Made by a program: the position numbers and the translations under genes. From Rhodococcus triatomae BKS 15-14 (GTDB lineage: Bacteria > Actinomycetota > Actinomycetes > Mycobacteriales > Mycobacteriaceae): a DNA stretch of 64,000 nt. The notes beneath the pieces were generated by a model. That model did no database searches. It was not told the DNA's origin and saw only the letters and a list, made by a program, of their open reading frames with translations. Every line of letters begins with the position of its first letter. Position 1 is the stretch's first letter. Positions 35,333 through 43,809 of the stretch are shown piece after piece. The DNA lies in the NCBI GenBank assembly GCA_000341795.1, contig AODO01000009.1, positions 1 to 64,000 on the forward strand. The letters run 5' to 3'.

Positions 35333-35611
35333 GTGTCACACGTCATCGAGCACCGACCCGAGCAGAACCGTTTCGAGATCCTCGTCGACGATCAGGTCGC
35401 CGCGTACGCCGAATACACCGAGCAGGCCGGCGTGCGCGACTTCGACCACACGGTCACCGAGCCGGCGTTCCGAGGCCAGGGCCTCGCGGGCGCACTGGTG
35501 CGTGCTGCGCTCGACACCACCCGAGCCGAGGGGTTGCGGATCCGGACGTCGTGCTCGTACGTGGATGCCTACGTCGTGAAGCATCCCGAGTACCAGGATC
35601 TCGTCGCCTGA
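35333..35611 (+). CDS. Small GNAT-type N-acetyltransferase
   Basis: 92-aa GNAT protein of the YjdJ/YidJ size class. The acetyl-CoA site is FRGQGLAGALVRAALDTTRAEG, with the Q/R-x-x-G-x-G/A pattern. GTG at 35333 has GAAAGGA upstream. These minimal GNATs acetylate small molecules or proteins; the substrate is unknown. It stands alone and converges on the next gene with 9 bp between stops. Confidence 0.88.
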   Translation: MSHVIEHRPEQNRFEILVDDQVAAYAEYTEQAGVRDFDHTVTEPAFRGQGLAGALVRAALDTTRAEGLRIRTSCSYVDAYVVKHPEYQDLVA

Positions 35612-35620
35612 TCCTCGTGA

Positions 35621-36193
35621 TCAACCACCCTGTCGGATCCGGTTCAGCAGGTCGTCGAGGTTGCCTCGAATCCTGCTGATCGGACCGTCCGTGGGCGGCG
35701 TCGCGGCGAACCGAGCACCCGTCGGTGAGTCCAGGAAGTCCGCGGCCGCTTCGGCGGACTCGCGCAGGTGGTATCCCGTCTCGAGCCAGAACCGATTGCC
35801 GTGGCTGTCGAGTTCCACGAGCGGCGCCGGACGCGAGAAGAACGCACCGGACGCGTAGGTCCGAATCCTGTTGATCACACCGTCACCGAAGTGGACGTGC
35901 TGCATGGCCCGCAGGACGTCGGTGTCGTACTCGATGTCGAGGACGATGAACCCGGTGTCGCTGTCGGGGTCGTATCCGACGGCGGGAACGCGTACCGCCG
36001 TGACGATCTCGAACCACCACGCGTTGTTGTACTCGACGAAGAACCTCAGCGGCATCCGCGAGTCGTCCGACAGCGTGGTCTGCAGGAATCCGTCGGCGAG
36101 GTCGTAGTGCTCGTCGAGGAAGTGCCGGTCACGGTAGGTCTGAGCGAAGGCCCGCATCAACGCCAGCCGTCGGTCCGGATCGGGTCTGCCCAT
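35621..36193 (-). CDS. Conserved hypothetical protein
   Basis: 190-aa protein from ATG at 36193 (MGRPDPDRRLALMRAFAQTY). It has alternating strands with aromatic residues (YNNAWWFEIVTAVRVP, HGNRFWLETGYHL) and no signal peptide or membrane helix. I do not recognise the family. The reading frame extends much further upstream on the minus strand, but that part lies opposite the next plus-strand gene and is rejected. Confidence 0.65.
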   Translation of the reverse strand: MGRPDPDRRLALMRAFAQTYRDRHFLDEHYDLADGFLQTTLSDDSRMPLRFFVEYNNAWWFEIVTAVRVPAVGYDPDSDTGFIVLDIEYDTDVLRAMQHVHFGDGVINRIRTYASGAFFSRPAPLVELDSHGNRFWLETGYHLRESAEAAADFLDSPTGARFAATPPTDGPISRIRGNLDDLLNRIRQGG

Positions 36194-36358
36194 GTGCGCG
36201 CTCCGATACTGTCGATTGTTCGCGGACGCAGGTGTGGTTCGAAATCCTACGGGGACCGACCGGACGCCGTTGCGGTCTCTGGATCCGCTCGCCTCGGTCA
36301 TACCGTCCCCGCTGCAGGACCGGCAGAATGTGCGACACCCAACGATCAGGAGGTCAGG

Positions 36359-36931
36359 ATGTCGGTAGCCGAGCGGATCATCGCGGAGCAGCGCGCGTCG
36401 GCGGACGACGCGCAGGCGGTGTTCGACGACGCCCCCGCCGTCGACCCGGACTTCATGATCGGCACCTGGCGCGGCGCCGAGCTGCGCACCGGCAACAAGA
36501 TGGACGGCATGCTCGACGCAAGCGGCTGGTGGGGCAAGCAGTTCGTGGACGCCGAGACGGTGCATCCCCTGCTGTTCCCCGCGTCCGACGGGCGGTCCCT
36601 GTGGGCACTCGACCCGGCGCGCATTCCGTTCAACCTGCTGATGCACCCGGTCGTGCCGTCGTTCGACGGCAAGGACCTGTCGAGGCTCGTGACACTCGCG
36701 CGGCCGGCTGTCGCGACCTGGAAGCCGAAGGCGCGGCTCCGCACCACGAACTTCCGCGGCGTCGACACCGCCACCATGATCTACGACGCCCATCCCATCA
36801 ACGACGTGTTCCGCCGCATCTCCGACACCACCGTCATCGGGTGGATGGACCTGCGCGGGTCGGAGCGGCCGTACTTCTTCTCCCTCACCCGCGACGAGTC
36901 GCTGCCCGTGAAGGCCCTCGGCGCCCGCTGA
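36359..36931 (+). CDS. GXWXG / DUF4334 domain protein
   Basis: 190-aa protein with the two-part GXWXG-DUF4334 architecture. The N-terminal signature is MIGTWRGAELRTGNKMDG followed by WWGKQF; the C-terminal DUF4334 part has NFRGVDTATMIYDAHPINDVFRR and GWMDLRG. Function unknown. ATG at 36359 lies 4 bp after an exact AGGAGGT Shine-Dalgarno sequence. A 22-bp hairpin follows. Confidence 0.88.
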   Translation: MSVAERIIAEQRASADDAQAVFDDAPAVDPDFMIGTWRGAELRTGNKMDGMLDASGWWGKQFVDAETVHPLLFPASDGRSLWALDPARIPFNLLMHPVVPSFDGKDLSRLVTLARPAVATWKPKARLRTTNFRGVDTATMIYDAHPINDVFRRISDTTVIGWMDLRGSERPYFFSLTRDESLPVKALGAR

Positions 36932-36946
36932 CCCACCCTGCTTGTT

Positions 36947-36997
36947 CTCCCGAATGGCCCATCCGGTCGCTCTGACCGACCGGATGGGCCATTCGGG
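36947..36997. terminator. Bidirectional hairpin terminator
   Basis: Perfect 22-bp inverted repeat (36947-36968 and 36976-36997) with a 7-base loop; arm TCCCGAATGGCCCATCCGGT and onward. It fills the 72 bp between the convergent DUF4334 and nadR genes and can terminate both. Confidence 0.85.
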
Positions 36998-37003
36998 AAT
37001 CAG

Positions 37004-38068
37004 CTACAGCGGGTCGGCGAAGGCCGTGTTCAGCCGCAACGCCTGATCGATCACCCGCACCGCCAGTTCGATCCTCTCCTCGAGGCCGCCGGTCAGCAGC
37101 ACCCACGATCGACCCGCGTCCGTGAGCGCGTCCTCGAACCAGCCGGTCATGCCGGTCCTGATGTGCTCGCCGTCGCGAATCCCGTCCTGCACGAACGGAA
37201 CTCCGACGTGATCGGTGAGCAGGTACAGCGCCCGCCGCTCCGGCGCGACCGCGTAACCACCGAAGTCGCCGAGGTAGCGACGTTCCCACACGGTGGTGGC
37301 GAACGCGTCGGTGTCGCAGATCAGCACCGGTGATCCGCGGCGGGCGGCGTCCTCCTCGAGTCGGGACTGTTCGGCGGCGATGCGCGCGAAGTCGTCGCCG
37401 GTCCAGACCAGGTCGTCCATCGTCGCGTCCGGGTCGCGGCGCTGAGCCTCGTCGAGCTTGTCGACGGTGGCCTGGCGGCCGTACTCGGGCACCCACTGCG
37501 TCCGCTCCCACACCCCGCCGCGCGCCCGGTAGTGCTCGGCGACGGCGCGGCTGACGGTGGTGGTGCCGGTGGATTCGGCACCGAGGACGACGATGCGGGT
37601 GGTGAGGCCGGCGCAGGTGGCGTCGGCGAGGTCGTCCCAGCGTGCGACGAGGTCGGCGCGGCACGCCGTCCCGGACACCGGGTACGCGACCCGTTCCGGA
37701 TCGATGCTGACGTGCACGGCCGAGAACCGGTGCGCCAGTTCGTCACCGTACTTCTCGCTGGAGACGACGGCGTCGACGGGGACGCCGGTGGCGCGACGGA
37801 CCGCGGCCCGCATGCACGCCACCTGCGCCGCCCACACGGTGTCCGAGCCGAGGTCCATCGGCGCGTCGCACACCACCCCGGTGACGGTGACCGCCGGGTG
37901 GATGGACTGCATCCAGGACACCCTGTCCGCCAACGGGATCGACTCCGCGGCAGACGCCATAACCAGCACCGTCACCTGCTCGGCGACGGCCTCCGCGGAC
38001 CGCACGAGGTGGTGGTGCCCGGCGTGCGGCGGGTAGAACTTGCCGATGACGAGCGCGTGCCGGTACAT
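37004..38068 (-). CDS. nadR: NadR-like NMN adenylyltransferase/nicotinamide riboside kinase
   Basis: 354-aa NadR-like protein. The nucleotidyltransferase domain starts HALVIGKFYPPHAGHHHLV (GKFxPxHxGH). The kinase domain starts IVVLGAESTGTTTVSRAV, in which the usual Walker A Lys is Thr. Together with PnuC it would import and convert nicotinamide riboside to NAD. No N-terminal repressor helix-turn-helix, unlike enterobacterial NadR. It overlaps pnuC by 1 bp (TGATG). ATG at 38068. Confidence 0.88.
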   Translation of the reverse strand: MYRHALVIGKFYPPHAGHHHLVRSAEAVAEQVTVLVMASAAESIPLADRVSWMQSIHPAVTVTGVVCDAPMDLGSDTVWAAQVACMRAAVRRATGVPVDAVVSSEKYGDELAHRFSAVHVSIDPERVAYPVSGTACRADLVARWDDLADATCAGLTTRIVVLGAESTGTTTVSRAVAEHYRARGGVWERTQWVPEYGRQATVDKLDEAQRRDPDATMDDLVWTGDDFARIAAEQSRLEEDAARRGSPVLICDTDAFATTVWERRYLGDFGGYAVAPERRALYLLTDHVGVPFVQDGIRDGEHIRTGMTGWFEDALTDAGRSWVLLTGGLEERIELAVRVIDQALRLNTAFADPL

Positions 38069-38694
38069 CACGCCACCGCCACGTAGTCGGTCGCGGCGAC
38101 GCGACTGCGCCGCCAGGCGATCAGTCCACGGACGCACAGCAGCAGGAACCCGACGTACAGCAGCGCCGTCAACGTCAGCCCCTTGTGGAAGTACAGGGGG
38201 ATGTAGATCAGGTCGGCGGCGATCCACAGCAGCCACGATTCCCACTTCTTCTTCGCCTGCCCCCACGTCGCGAGCAGCGACAGGACGGTGGTGACGGCAT
38301 CCCAGAACGGCACCGTCGACCCGGTCGCGGTGTCGAGGAGGACGGTCAGTGCGACCGTTCCGCCGACACCGATCGCGGCCAGCATCGCCCACTCGCGTGC
38401 GCGGGTGCTCGTGACGTGCAGCGCGCCGCCGTCGCGTCCACGGGCCCAGTTGCTCCACCCCCACAGGGCGAGCGCGATGTAGACGACCTGCAGTCCGGAG
38501 TCCGCGTAGAGGCCGGCGGTGGCGAACAGCAGGATCCAGACCAGGTTGTTGGCGATTCCGATCGGCCAGTTCCACAGCGACTGCCGCCCGACGAGGTACA
38601 CGCACCAGGCTCCGGTGACGAAGCCGATGACCTCGGCCCAGGTGGTCGGCGCACCGAACGCGGTGAACGCCGTCGAGTTCAGGAATGTGAGCAT
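38068..38694 (-). CDS. pnuC: Nicotinamide riboside transporter PnuC
   Basis: 208-aa membrane protein with about seven helices, typical for PnuC. Features include WAEVIGFVTGAWCVYLVGRQSLWNWPIGI and the W-x-x-WxW motif of the substrate site (ALWGWSNW), plus ESWLLWIAADLIYIP. It facilitates entry of nicotinamide riboside, trapped by the downstream NadR kinase. ATG at 38694 follows AAAGGGGGC; upstream in-frame ATG codons are less likely. Confidence 0.93.
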   Translation of the reverse strand: MLTFLNSTAFTAFGAPTTWAEVIGFVTGAWCVYLVGRQSLWNWPIGIANNLVWILLFATAGLYADSGLQVVYIALALWGWSNWARGRDGGALHVTSTRAREWAMLAAIGVGGTVALTVLLDTATGSTVPFWDAVTTVLSLLATWGQAKKKWESWLLWIAADLIYIPLYFHKGLTLTALLYVGFLLLCVRGLIAWRRSRVAATDYVAVA

Positions 38695-38714
38695 CGTGCC
38701 CCCTTTCAGCTGAA

Positions 38715-38737
38715 CGCAAACATAGCTCATTTTTGCG
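38715..38737. promoter_or_regulatory. Palindrome upstream of pnuC
   Basis: CGCAAA (38715-38720) and TTTGCG (38732-38737) flank an 11-base AT-rich centre, 21 bp upstream of the pnuC start. The symmetry and position over the likely promoter suggest an operator for NAD-metabolism control. The regulator is not identified. Confidence 0.45.
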
Positions 38738-38751
38738 CTAATTGCCAACCG

Positions 38752-38880
38752 GGCTGAAGGCCGCCGTCATCTCACTGGGCCGCATGAATGCCACCTTCAG
38801 CCAGACACGGCGCGACTCCTGCCACACACGGCCGAAGGCCACCTTCATGCGATCCACGCGCACGAAGGTGGCCTTCAGCC
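38752..38880. repeat. Two tandem hairpins of the GAAGGTGGCC repeat family
   Basis: Hairpin 1: GGCTGAAGGCCGCCGTCAT (38752-38770) with ATGAATGCCACCTTCAGCC (38784-38802), imperfect. Hairpin 2: 38830-38851 with 38859-38880, 22-bp arms with two mismatches. The arms share the core of the palindrome at 7499-7555. They lie just downstream of the DUF2236 gene and may terminate it. Repetitive extragenic elements of this type occur scattered between genes. Confidence 0.7.
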
Positions 38881-38891
38881 CGACGGGGAGA

Positions 38892-40067
38892 TCAGTGGGG
38901 TGCGGCGTCCACGAGGTCGTGCTCGACGCGGTACGACGCCCGCATCCGCGCCATCTCCGAGTCCCGCACCCGGTACGCCCTGGCCGTCGCCGCCTCCGGG
39001 TCGGACACGCGGAGCTGCTGGGCGCGTCCCACCAGGGCGAGAACAGGTCCGACGCGGCGCAGCACGTGCTTGATCGGACTGTCGGGAATGCGCAGGGCGT
39101 CGGCATCCGCGTCGCCGATGAACACCCGCTGCAGCCCGTACATCAGCGTGACGGCCAACGCTTTCCGCATCTTCTCGCTGCCGGGCAGGAGGTTCGCCAG
39201 CTCGGGCGCGAGGTAGTCCTCGGTCAGCGCGACGACGAACTCACGGTCGTCGTCGCCGGGCCCCGGCGAGGTGAGGCGGTACAGCTCCTCGATGCGCACG
39301 TGGTCGGCCTCGGTGTGCGGGTTCAGCGCCTCACTCATCCCGACGACGTGCCCGACGTACCGCCACAGGTGGTAGATGTCGGCGAGTTCACGATCGCTGA
39401 AGCGGACCCCGAGTCCGCGCATCGCCTCGTTGGCGATGTGCCCGAACTCGGCGATGGTGAACGCCATGTACGGCTGCGGGATGGGCACACCCCACGCGTC
39501 GTCGTCCCACCTGCCGCTGAGGCGAATGCCGCGACGGACGTGCGCGTGAATGATGCGGACACGGACGGTGTACTCGAAACCGGCTCCACCCCGGCGCATC
39601 CCGCCGCGGGAGATGACGTGCCGCAGCCACTCCCCCACCTCCACCGAGCGGATGGCGGGTTCGCTGACGTAGCGGCCGGTCAGCGCGAGCGGCTTGCCGG
39701 CGATCGTGTTGCCCGCACCGCGGACGAGGGACGCCGCGCCGAGGACCATGCCCATCACGGCACTGTTGCGAATGAGGGCATCGGCCGCGCGATCGAGACG
39801 GTCGTGGTCGAGCCAGTCGGGTTCGTCGTCGAGGAACGCGAACAACTCCGCCAGGGACCGGGGCGCGTCGGCGACGGACTCGATTCCGCCGGTCAAGGCG
39901 GCGCGCACCGCTGCGGTGGCCGACGATCCCCCGAACTCATCGTCGACCACCGCATCGGCCAGTGGATCAGCCTCCCACATCCCGTCGAGCCACACGCGGC
40001 CGGCGTCGCCGTAGCGGCGCAGCGCGAGGTCGGCGTTGACGAGGTCGCGGGGTATCGGTCGGTCCAT
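38892..40067 (-). CDS. DUF2236 (MpaB/Lcp-like) oxygenase family protein
   Basis: 391-aa DUF2236 protein. The family includes latex-clearing protein Lcp and fungal MpaB oxygenases, which bind haem b through a conserved His. The core is visible as AFTIAEFGHIANEAMRGLG and IYHLWRYVGHVVGMSE. No Tat signal is present, unlike secreted Lcp. Start ATG at 40067, or 40076. It is divergent from a TetR gene and is the likely target of that regulator. Confidence 0.85.
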   Translation of the reverse strand: MDRPIPRDLVNADLALRRYGDAGRVWLDGMWEADPLADAVVDDEFGGSSATAAVRAALTGGIESVADAPRSLAELFAFLDDEPDWLDHDRLDRAADALIRNSAVMGMVLGAASLVRGAGNTIAGKPLALTGRYVSEPAIRSVEVGEWLRHVISRGGMRRGGAGFEYTVRVRIIHAHVRRGIRLSGRWDDDAWGVPIPQPYMAFTIAEFGHIANEAMRGLGVRFSDRELADIYHLWRYVGHVVGMSEALNPHTEADHVRIEELYRLTSPGPGDDDREFVVALTEDYLAPELANLLPGSEKMRKALAVTLMYGLQRVFIGDADADALRIPDSPIKHVLRRVGPVLALVGRAQQLRVSDPEAATARAYRVRDSEMARMRASYRVEHDLVDAAPH

Positions 40068-40084
40068 ACACTTCATGTAAACAC

Positions 40085-40095
40085 GAGGAATCCTC
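40085..40095. promoter_or_regulatory. Short palindrome in DUF2236-tetR gap
   Basis: GAGGA-A-TCCTC lies in the 70-bp gap between the divergent DUF2236 and tetR genes, beside a direct repeat of TCACTT. It may be part of a TetR operator. Support is positional only. Confidence 0.35.
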
Positions 40096-40137
40096 ACTTA
40101 CTATTCACTTTCAGGAGATCGTGCCGAAGGAGAAGAA

Positions 40138-40743
40138 ATGGCAGGTAAACCCACCAGACGCTCGCCGATCCAACAACGTGGACGGGAGATGCGTGGCCGG
40201 ATCCTCACCTCTACCCTCACACTCCTCGAACGCAACCCCGGCACCACGCCCAGCACCACCGCCCTCGCCGAACACGCCCACGTCAGCATCGGCACCGTCT
40301 ACCGGTACTTCGCCGACATGGACGCCATCGTCGAGGAACTGCGACTTGCCGCCGTCCACGACATCACGACGCGGCTGTCGAGCAGCATCGGCCGCGCCAT
40401 GGACCAGTCGCCCTTCGACGCGATGGTGACGGTCGTCGAGGCGCTGACGTCGGCGTTCGAAGCCCACGCCGCGGTGATGCGGGCGTCGTACACGTCCGCG
40501 GAGAGCGCGTTCGGCGACGCGTGGGCCGAGGTCGAAGGACCGCTGCTGCCACTGGCGCGCATCATCCCCACCCGACTGCGTCCCGACCTGGACGACGCGG
40601 CCATCGACGACCTGGTGTTCATCACCATGGGAGCGACGGCGAGCCTGTGCTCCCGGATCGCCCTCCTGCGGCCTGCGGGATCGGATCGGCACGCCCTCGT
40701 CGCGACAACGGCGAGGATGCTGCTGGCGGCGTTCGACGCGTGA
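40138..40743 (+). CDS. TetR-family regulator
   Basis: 201-aa TetR protein. The DNA-binding domain occupies about residues 15-65 (MRGRILTSTLTLLERN and ALAEHAHVSIGTVYRYF), followed by an effector domain. It is divergent from the DUF2236 oxygenase gene, a layout that usually means direct control of that gene. ATG at 40138 with GGAGAAG upstream. Confidence 0.92.
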   Translation: MAGKPTRRSPIQQRGREMRGRILTSTLTLLERNPGTTPSTTALAEHAHVSIGTVYRYFADMDAIVEELRLAAVHDITTRLSSSIGRAMDQSPFDAMVTVVEALTSAFEAHAAVMRASYTSAESAFGDAWAEVEGPLLPLARIIPTRLRPDLDDAAIDDLVFITMGATASLCSRIALLRPAGSDRHALVATTARMLLAAFDA

Positions 40744-40777
40744 ACCATCCGTCGCCGTCGCCTGGCAGACTGGCGGC

Positions 40778-41461
40778 ATGAGCCCGATCGCGATCACCGT
40801 CACCGGCCACGCCGAACGTGAGTTCGCCCCGAACCGCTGCACTGTGGTTCTGCGGGTGCACGCGGACGGTGCAACGCGGGAAGCCGCGTCCGAGCCGGCG
40901 GCCGCCGCGATCGCTGCCGTCACCGAGCAGGTGATCGCACTGCGTGAGCAGGACGACAGCCCGATCAAGCGGTGGACGCTCGACGAGATCCGGCACACCC
41001 GGCACCGCCCGTACAGTCAGAGCGGGAAGCCGAAGCCGTGGGTGTACCAGTCGTCGGCGTCGATCACGGTGACGTTCAACGACTTCCGCGGCATCGGCGC
41101 GTTCGTCGAGCGCGCCGCGGAGAGCGACGCCGTCAACGTCGAGCACCTGCGGTGGTGGGTGAGCCGCAAGGCGCAGGCGAAGCGGCTCGCCAAGGTGCGG
41201 CATCTCGCCGTCCTCGATGCCATCGAGAAGGCGCAAGGGTTCACGGAGGCATTGGGGTTCGGCACCTTTCAGGCGGTCGCGATCGCCGACCCGGGCATGC
41301 TGGGCGTCGCTCCCCCGACCGTGCCGATCCGTCCCACCGGGGCGCCGATGATGCGGGCACTCGCCGCACCGATGAGCGTTGACGGCGAACCCGACCTGGT
41401 ACTCGAACCCGATCAGATCACCATCAGCGCCGACGTGGAGGCACGGTTCGAAGCCTCGTAG
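40778..41461 (+). CDS. SIMPL (DUF541) domain protein
   Basis: 227-aa SIMPL-domain protein: ITVTGHAEREFAPNRCTVVLRV at the N-terminus and KVRHLAVLDAIEKAQGF followed by a long strand-rich C-terminus ending PDQITISADVEARFEA. No signal peptide is seen, so this copy is probably cytoplasmic, unlike periplasmic homologues. Function of the family is poorly known. ATG at 40778, 34 bp after tetR. Confidence 0.88.
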   Translation: MSPIAITVTGHAEREFAPNRCTVVLRVHADGATREAASEPAAAAIAAVTEQVIALREQDDSPIKRWTLDEIRHTRHRPYSQSGKPKPWVYQSSASITVTFNDFRGIGAFVERAAESDAVNVEHLRWWVSRKAQAKRLAKVRHLAVLDAIEKAQGFTEALGFGTFQAVAIADPGMLGVAPPTVPIRPTGAPMMRALAAPMSVDGEPDLVLEPDQITISADVEARFEAS

Positions 41462-41530
41462 GCGGCTTCGAACCGTGCCTTGCACACCTATCGCCCGCAC
41501 CGCTAGCCTTCCCCGCCGGGGGTGTTGAAA

Positions 41531-42869
41531 GTGGCTGGGGAAATCTCTGACGGGTCCGTTCTGTTCGTCGACGCCGATGCCGTGAACGAGGCCGGTCGAA
41601 TGGCTCACGCGTTGGCAAGCGAACTGATCGTGCACAACTGCCGCCACGTCCGTCTACTCCACGCTCACCGCGGCGATCGAGACGCTGAGCGGCTGCGGCG
41701 GGATGGCCGGGACCTACAGCGAGGGTTCCGACTGGGCCACGTCCTATGACGAACGCACCCAGGCGATTCTCAGTGGGTTGGAGGAAGCCCTACGCGCCCT
41801 CGAGAACTACGGATCGATACTTCAGCAGGCGGGCTACAACCACGCCGTCGCCGACCACAACGCGAACGTCGGTTCCGGCGCACCACCCGAGCAGCCCCAG
41901 CCCACCGGTGCGATCCCCGGATGCATACCGACATTTCCACCGTCGGCCGGCGGACCGGGCAACGGGCTGGTCGACGACGGCCTCGAACTCGCCGCGGCCG
42001 TGGGGATCCCTGTGCCCGATGGTGACACGGGTCGGCTCGACACCGCCTCCCGGGCATGGTCATCTCTCGCGGCCAGCGTCAACCTCGACGACGCGCTCGC
42101 CTCCATCTCCAACGCGGTCGCGGCCTTCGGTGACACCTCCACACCCGAACTCGACTTCATCCTCGACGACCTCGACGACCTCCAGTTCGCGCTGACCGGG
42201 TTGAAGGAGGCCGCCGGCGACCTGTCCACCTCCTGCCTCGAGTACAAGACCAATCTCGACGACCTGCGTAAGCAACTCGTCGGAATTCTCGAAGACCTGG
42301 CTGTGGAGTTGGCGGTCACCGCCGCAGTTGCCGTCGCGGCGGCATTCATCAGTTTCGGCCTGGGAGCCGCGGCCGGAGCCGCGAAGTCCGCACACTCGGT
42401 CAGCCGCTTCGCGAAGTTGATCAGCGAGGCCGTCGTCGTGTGGAACGCCGCGAAAGGAATCTCGCGCGGAGTTGCCGTGCGCTCCGATCTCACCGGGTTG
42501 CGCCGAATCCTGGTCCGACTGCGAGACCTGGGCAAACGATCGCACGACAAGACTCCACCGAAAGCGGCACCCAAGAACGTCGGCGATCTGTTCGCCGACG
42601 GCCGTACCCCGAAGGCGAGCGAACTCGAGGACTACGCGCAGTCGCAGGGATGGACGCGCACTCAGACCGCGGACGGGCCGGCCAAGTACGTTGACGAGAA
42701 CGGCGTGGTCCGCGTGACGATCAAGCGTGGCTCGGCGCGAGCACCGGGCAGCGGCGATCCGCATGTCGAGCTGCGCAACGCCGACGGGCAACGCGTGGAT
42801 CCAGCCGGTAACCCGGTCTCCCGCAAGAGCCCCGACAACCACACACCGATCGAATGGGATCTCCCGTGA
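41531..42869 (+). pseudogene. Frameshifted ESX-type polymorphic toxin gene
   Basis: One gene read in two frames. GTG at 41531 (or 41522) opens LFVDADAVNEAGRMAHALAS in frame 2. From about 41634 the match continues in frame 0 as AATSVYSTLTAAIETLSGCG and then MAGTYSEGSDWATSYDE from 41703, so a shift of +1 lies near 41620-41640. The N-terminus is WXG/ESX-like. A membrane-like helix (VAAAFISFGLGAAAGAA) and a C-terminal toxin-like domain follow (GWTRTQTADGPAKYVDENGV to NHTPIEWDLP). The frame from 41703 alone gives 388 aa. Either a real lesion or a sequencing error. Confidence 0.75.
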
Positions 42870-43246
42870 CCAGCGACTACAGTACCCTCCCCGGATTCAG
42901 CGGCGTCTACCTCGAAGACAGCTTCGTCCTGTCGATTGACGAACAGCCCCAACAGTTCTCGTTCGAACTGGAAGCGGTGCTGCGCCCCGAACACCCCGAC
43001 TACCATCCCCCACTACCCGGCGAGCAGTTCTGCTACGCGGACGCCCGGTTGATCTTCGATGACGTCTCCGACGTCGAATGGCTGGCCCGCTCCACCCGGC
43101 GCTACACCGACGCGTCCGGCAACGAAGACCTCGGTAACATCGACAGCCTGATCGTCGAAGAACAAGATTGCTATCTGATTGAAGGCGACTGGGGTCGGGT
43201 GCGGATTCGGTGCCCGCGTGCGCCACGGATGTTGCTCCCCCACTGA
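42866..43246 (+). CDS. Putative immunity protein
   Basis: 126-aa protein starting at a GTG that overlaps the toxin stop (GTGA). It is acidic and strand-rich (SDYSTLPGFSGVYLEDSFVL, YADARLIFDDVSDVEWL) with no signal peptide, as expected for a cytoplasmic cognate immunity protein. The immunity role is inferred from position. A second, broken copy of its first codons is found at 49295-49333, showing this family was once present twice here. Confidence 0.72.
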   Translation: MTSDYSTLPGFSGVYLEDSFVLSIDEQPQQFSFELEAVLRPEHPDYHPPLPGEQFCYADARLIFDDVSDVEWLARSTRRYTDASGNEDLGNIDSLIVEEQDCYLIEGDWGRVRIRCPRAPRMLLPH

Positions 43247-43431
43247 GACAAGGGGGTCGCCTTCCGGTCTAGGTCCGGCGTACTCGAACCGATCGGCGAC
43301 CTGGATGAGCCCCTCCTCCCCCGGCCTGACCGGGCTCGAAATCGCGTCGCCCAGACGAATCCCTGCGACAGGTCGCCCGCCGCCCGAGCCCGCCGGGCCA
43401 CTGCGGCGACCTTCCGAAACAAGGTCACCCG

Positions 43432-43758
43432 ATGCACGGCGAAGCCGCCCGCCTCCCAGTCCTCGGACATGACGGCAGACTGGTCCTCGTCGGACTCGTC
43501 GCAGGTCCAGCGCCCGCGGACTTCGGCACCACGCTGATGAGCTTGTTTCAGCGGTCCCCCTCGTTCTCCGTGTTCAGCCTCGACAATGTCCCTGTCGCGG
43601 AGCGGGACCGCGTGCGGGCCGAGCAGTTCGCCGCCACGGCCCGAGGGGACCCACACGCGGTCGTGCACCAGGTCCTCCCGCTGGAGAAGGCCGCCGAGGC
43701 GCACCGCCGGATGGACGACGGCACAGTGTTCGGCCGGATCGTCCTCACCCCGAACTGA
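43432..43758 (+). pseudogene. C-terminal fragment of zinc-type (MDR) dehydrogenase
   Basis: 108-codon frame whose residues match only the C-terminal end of quinone-oxidoreductase/alcohol dehydrogenase proteins, ending VVHQVLPLEKAAEAHRRMDDGTVFGRIVL, the classic terminal MDR block. The catalytic and Rossmann halves are missing. It lies between the immunity gene and an ATPase gene, with about 185 bp of non-coding sequence before it. Probably debris of insertion or deletion at an accessory region boundary. Confidence 0.7.
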
Positions 43759-43809
43759 CCGAGCCCCGTCACGGTGCGAGGCCGCGACGACGACACGCGC
43801 GCAACAGGA

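Noticed and set aside
36194-36793. 200-codon N-terminal extension of the 35621-36193 gene
   Set aside because: Runs antisense to the DUF4334 gene, which has an exact Shine-Dalgarno sequence and family match.
43171-43704. 177-codon minus-strand frame over the dehydrogenase fragment
   Set aside because: Antisense of a recognisable C-terminal MDR sequence and part of the immunity gene.
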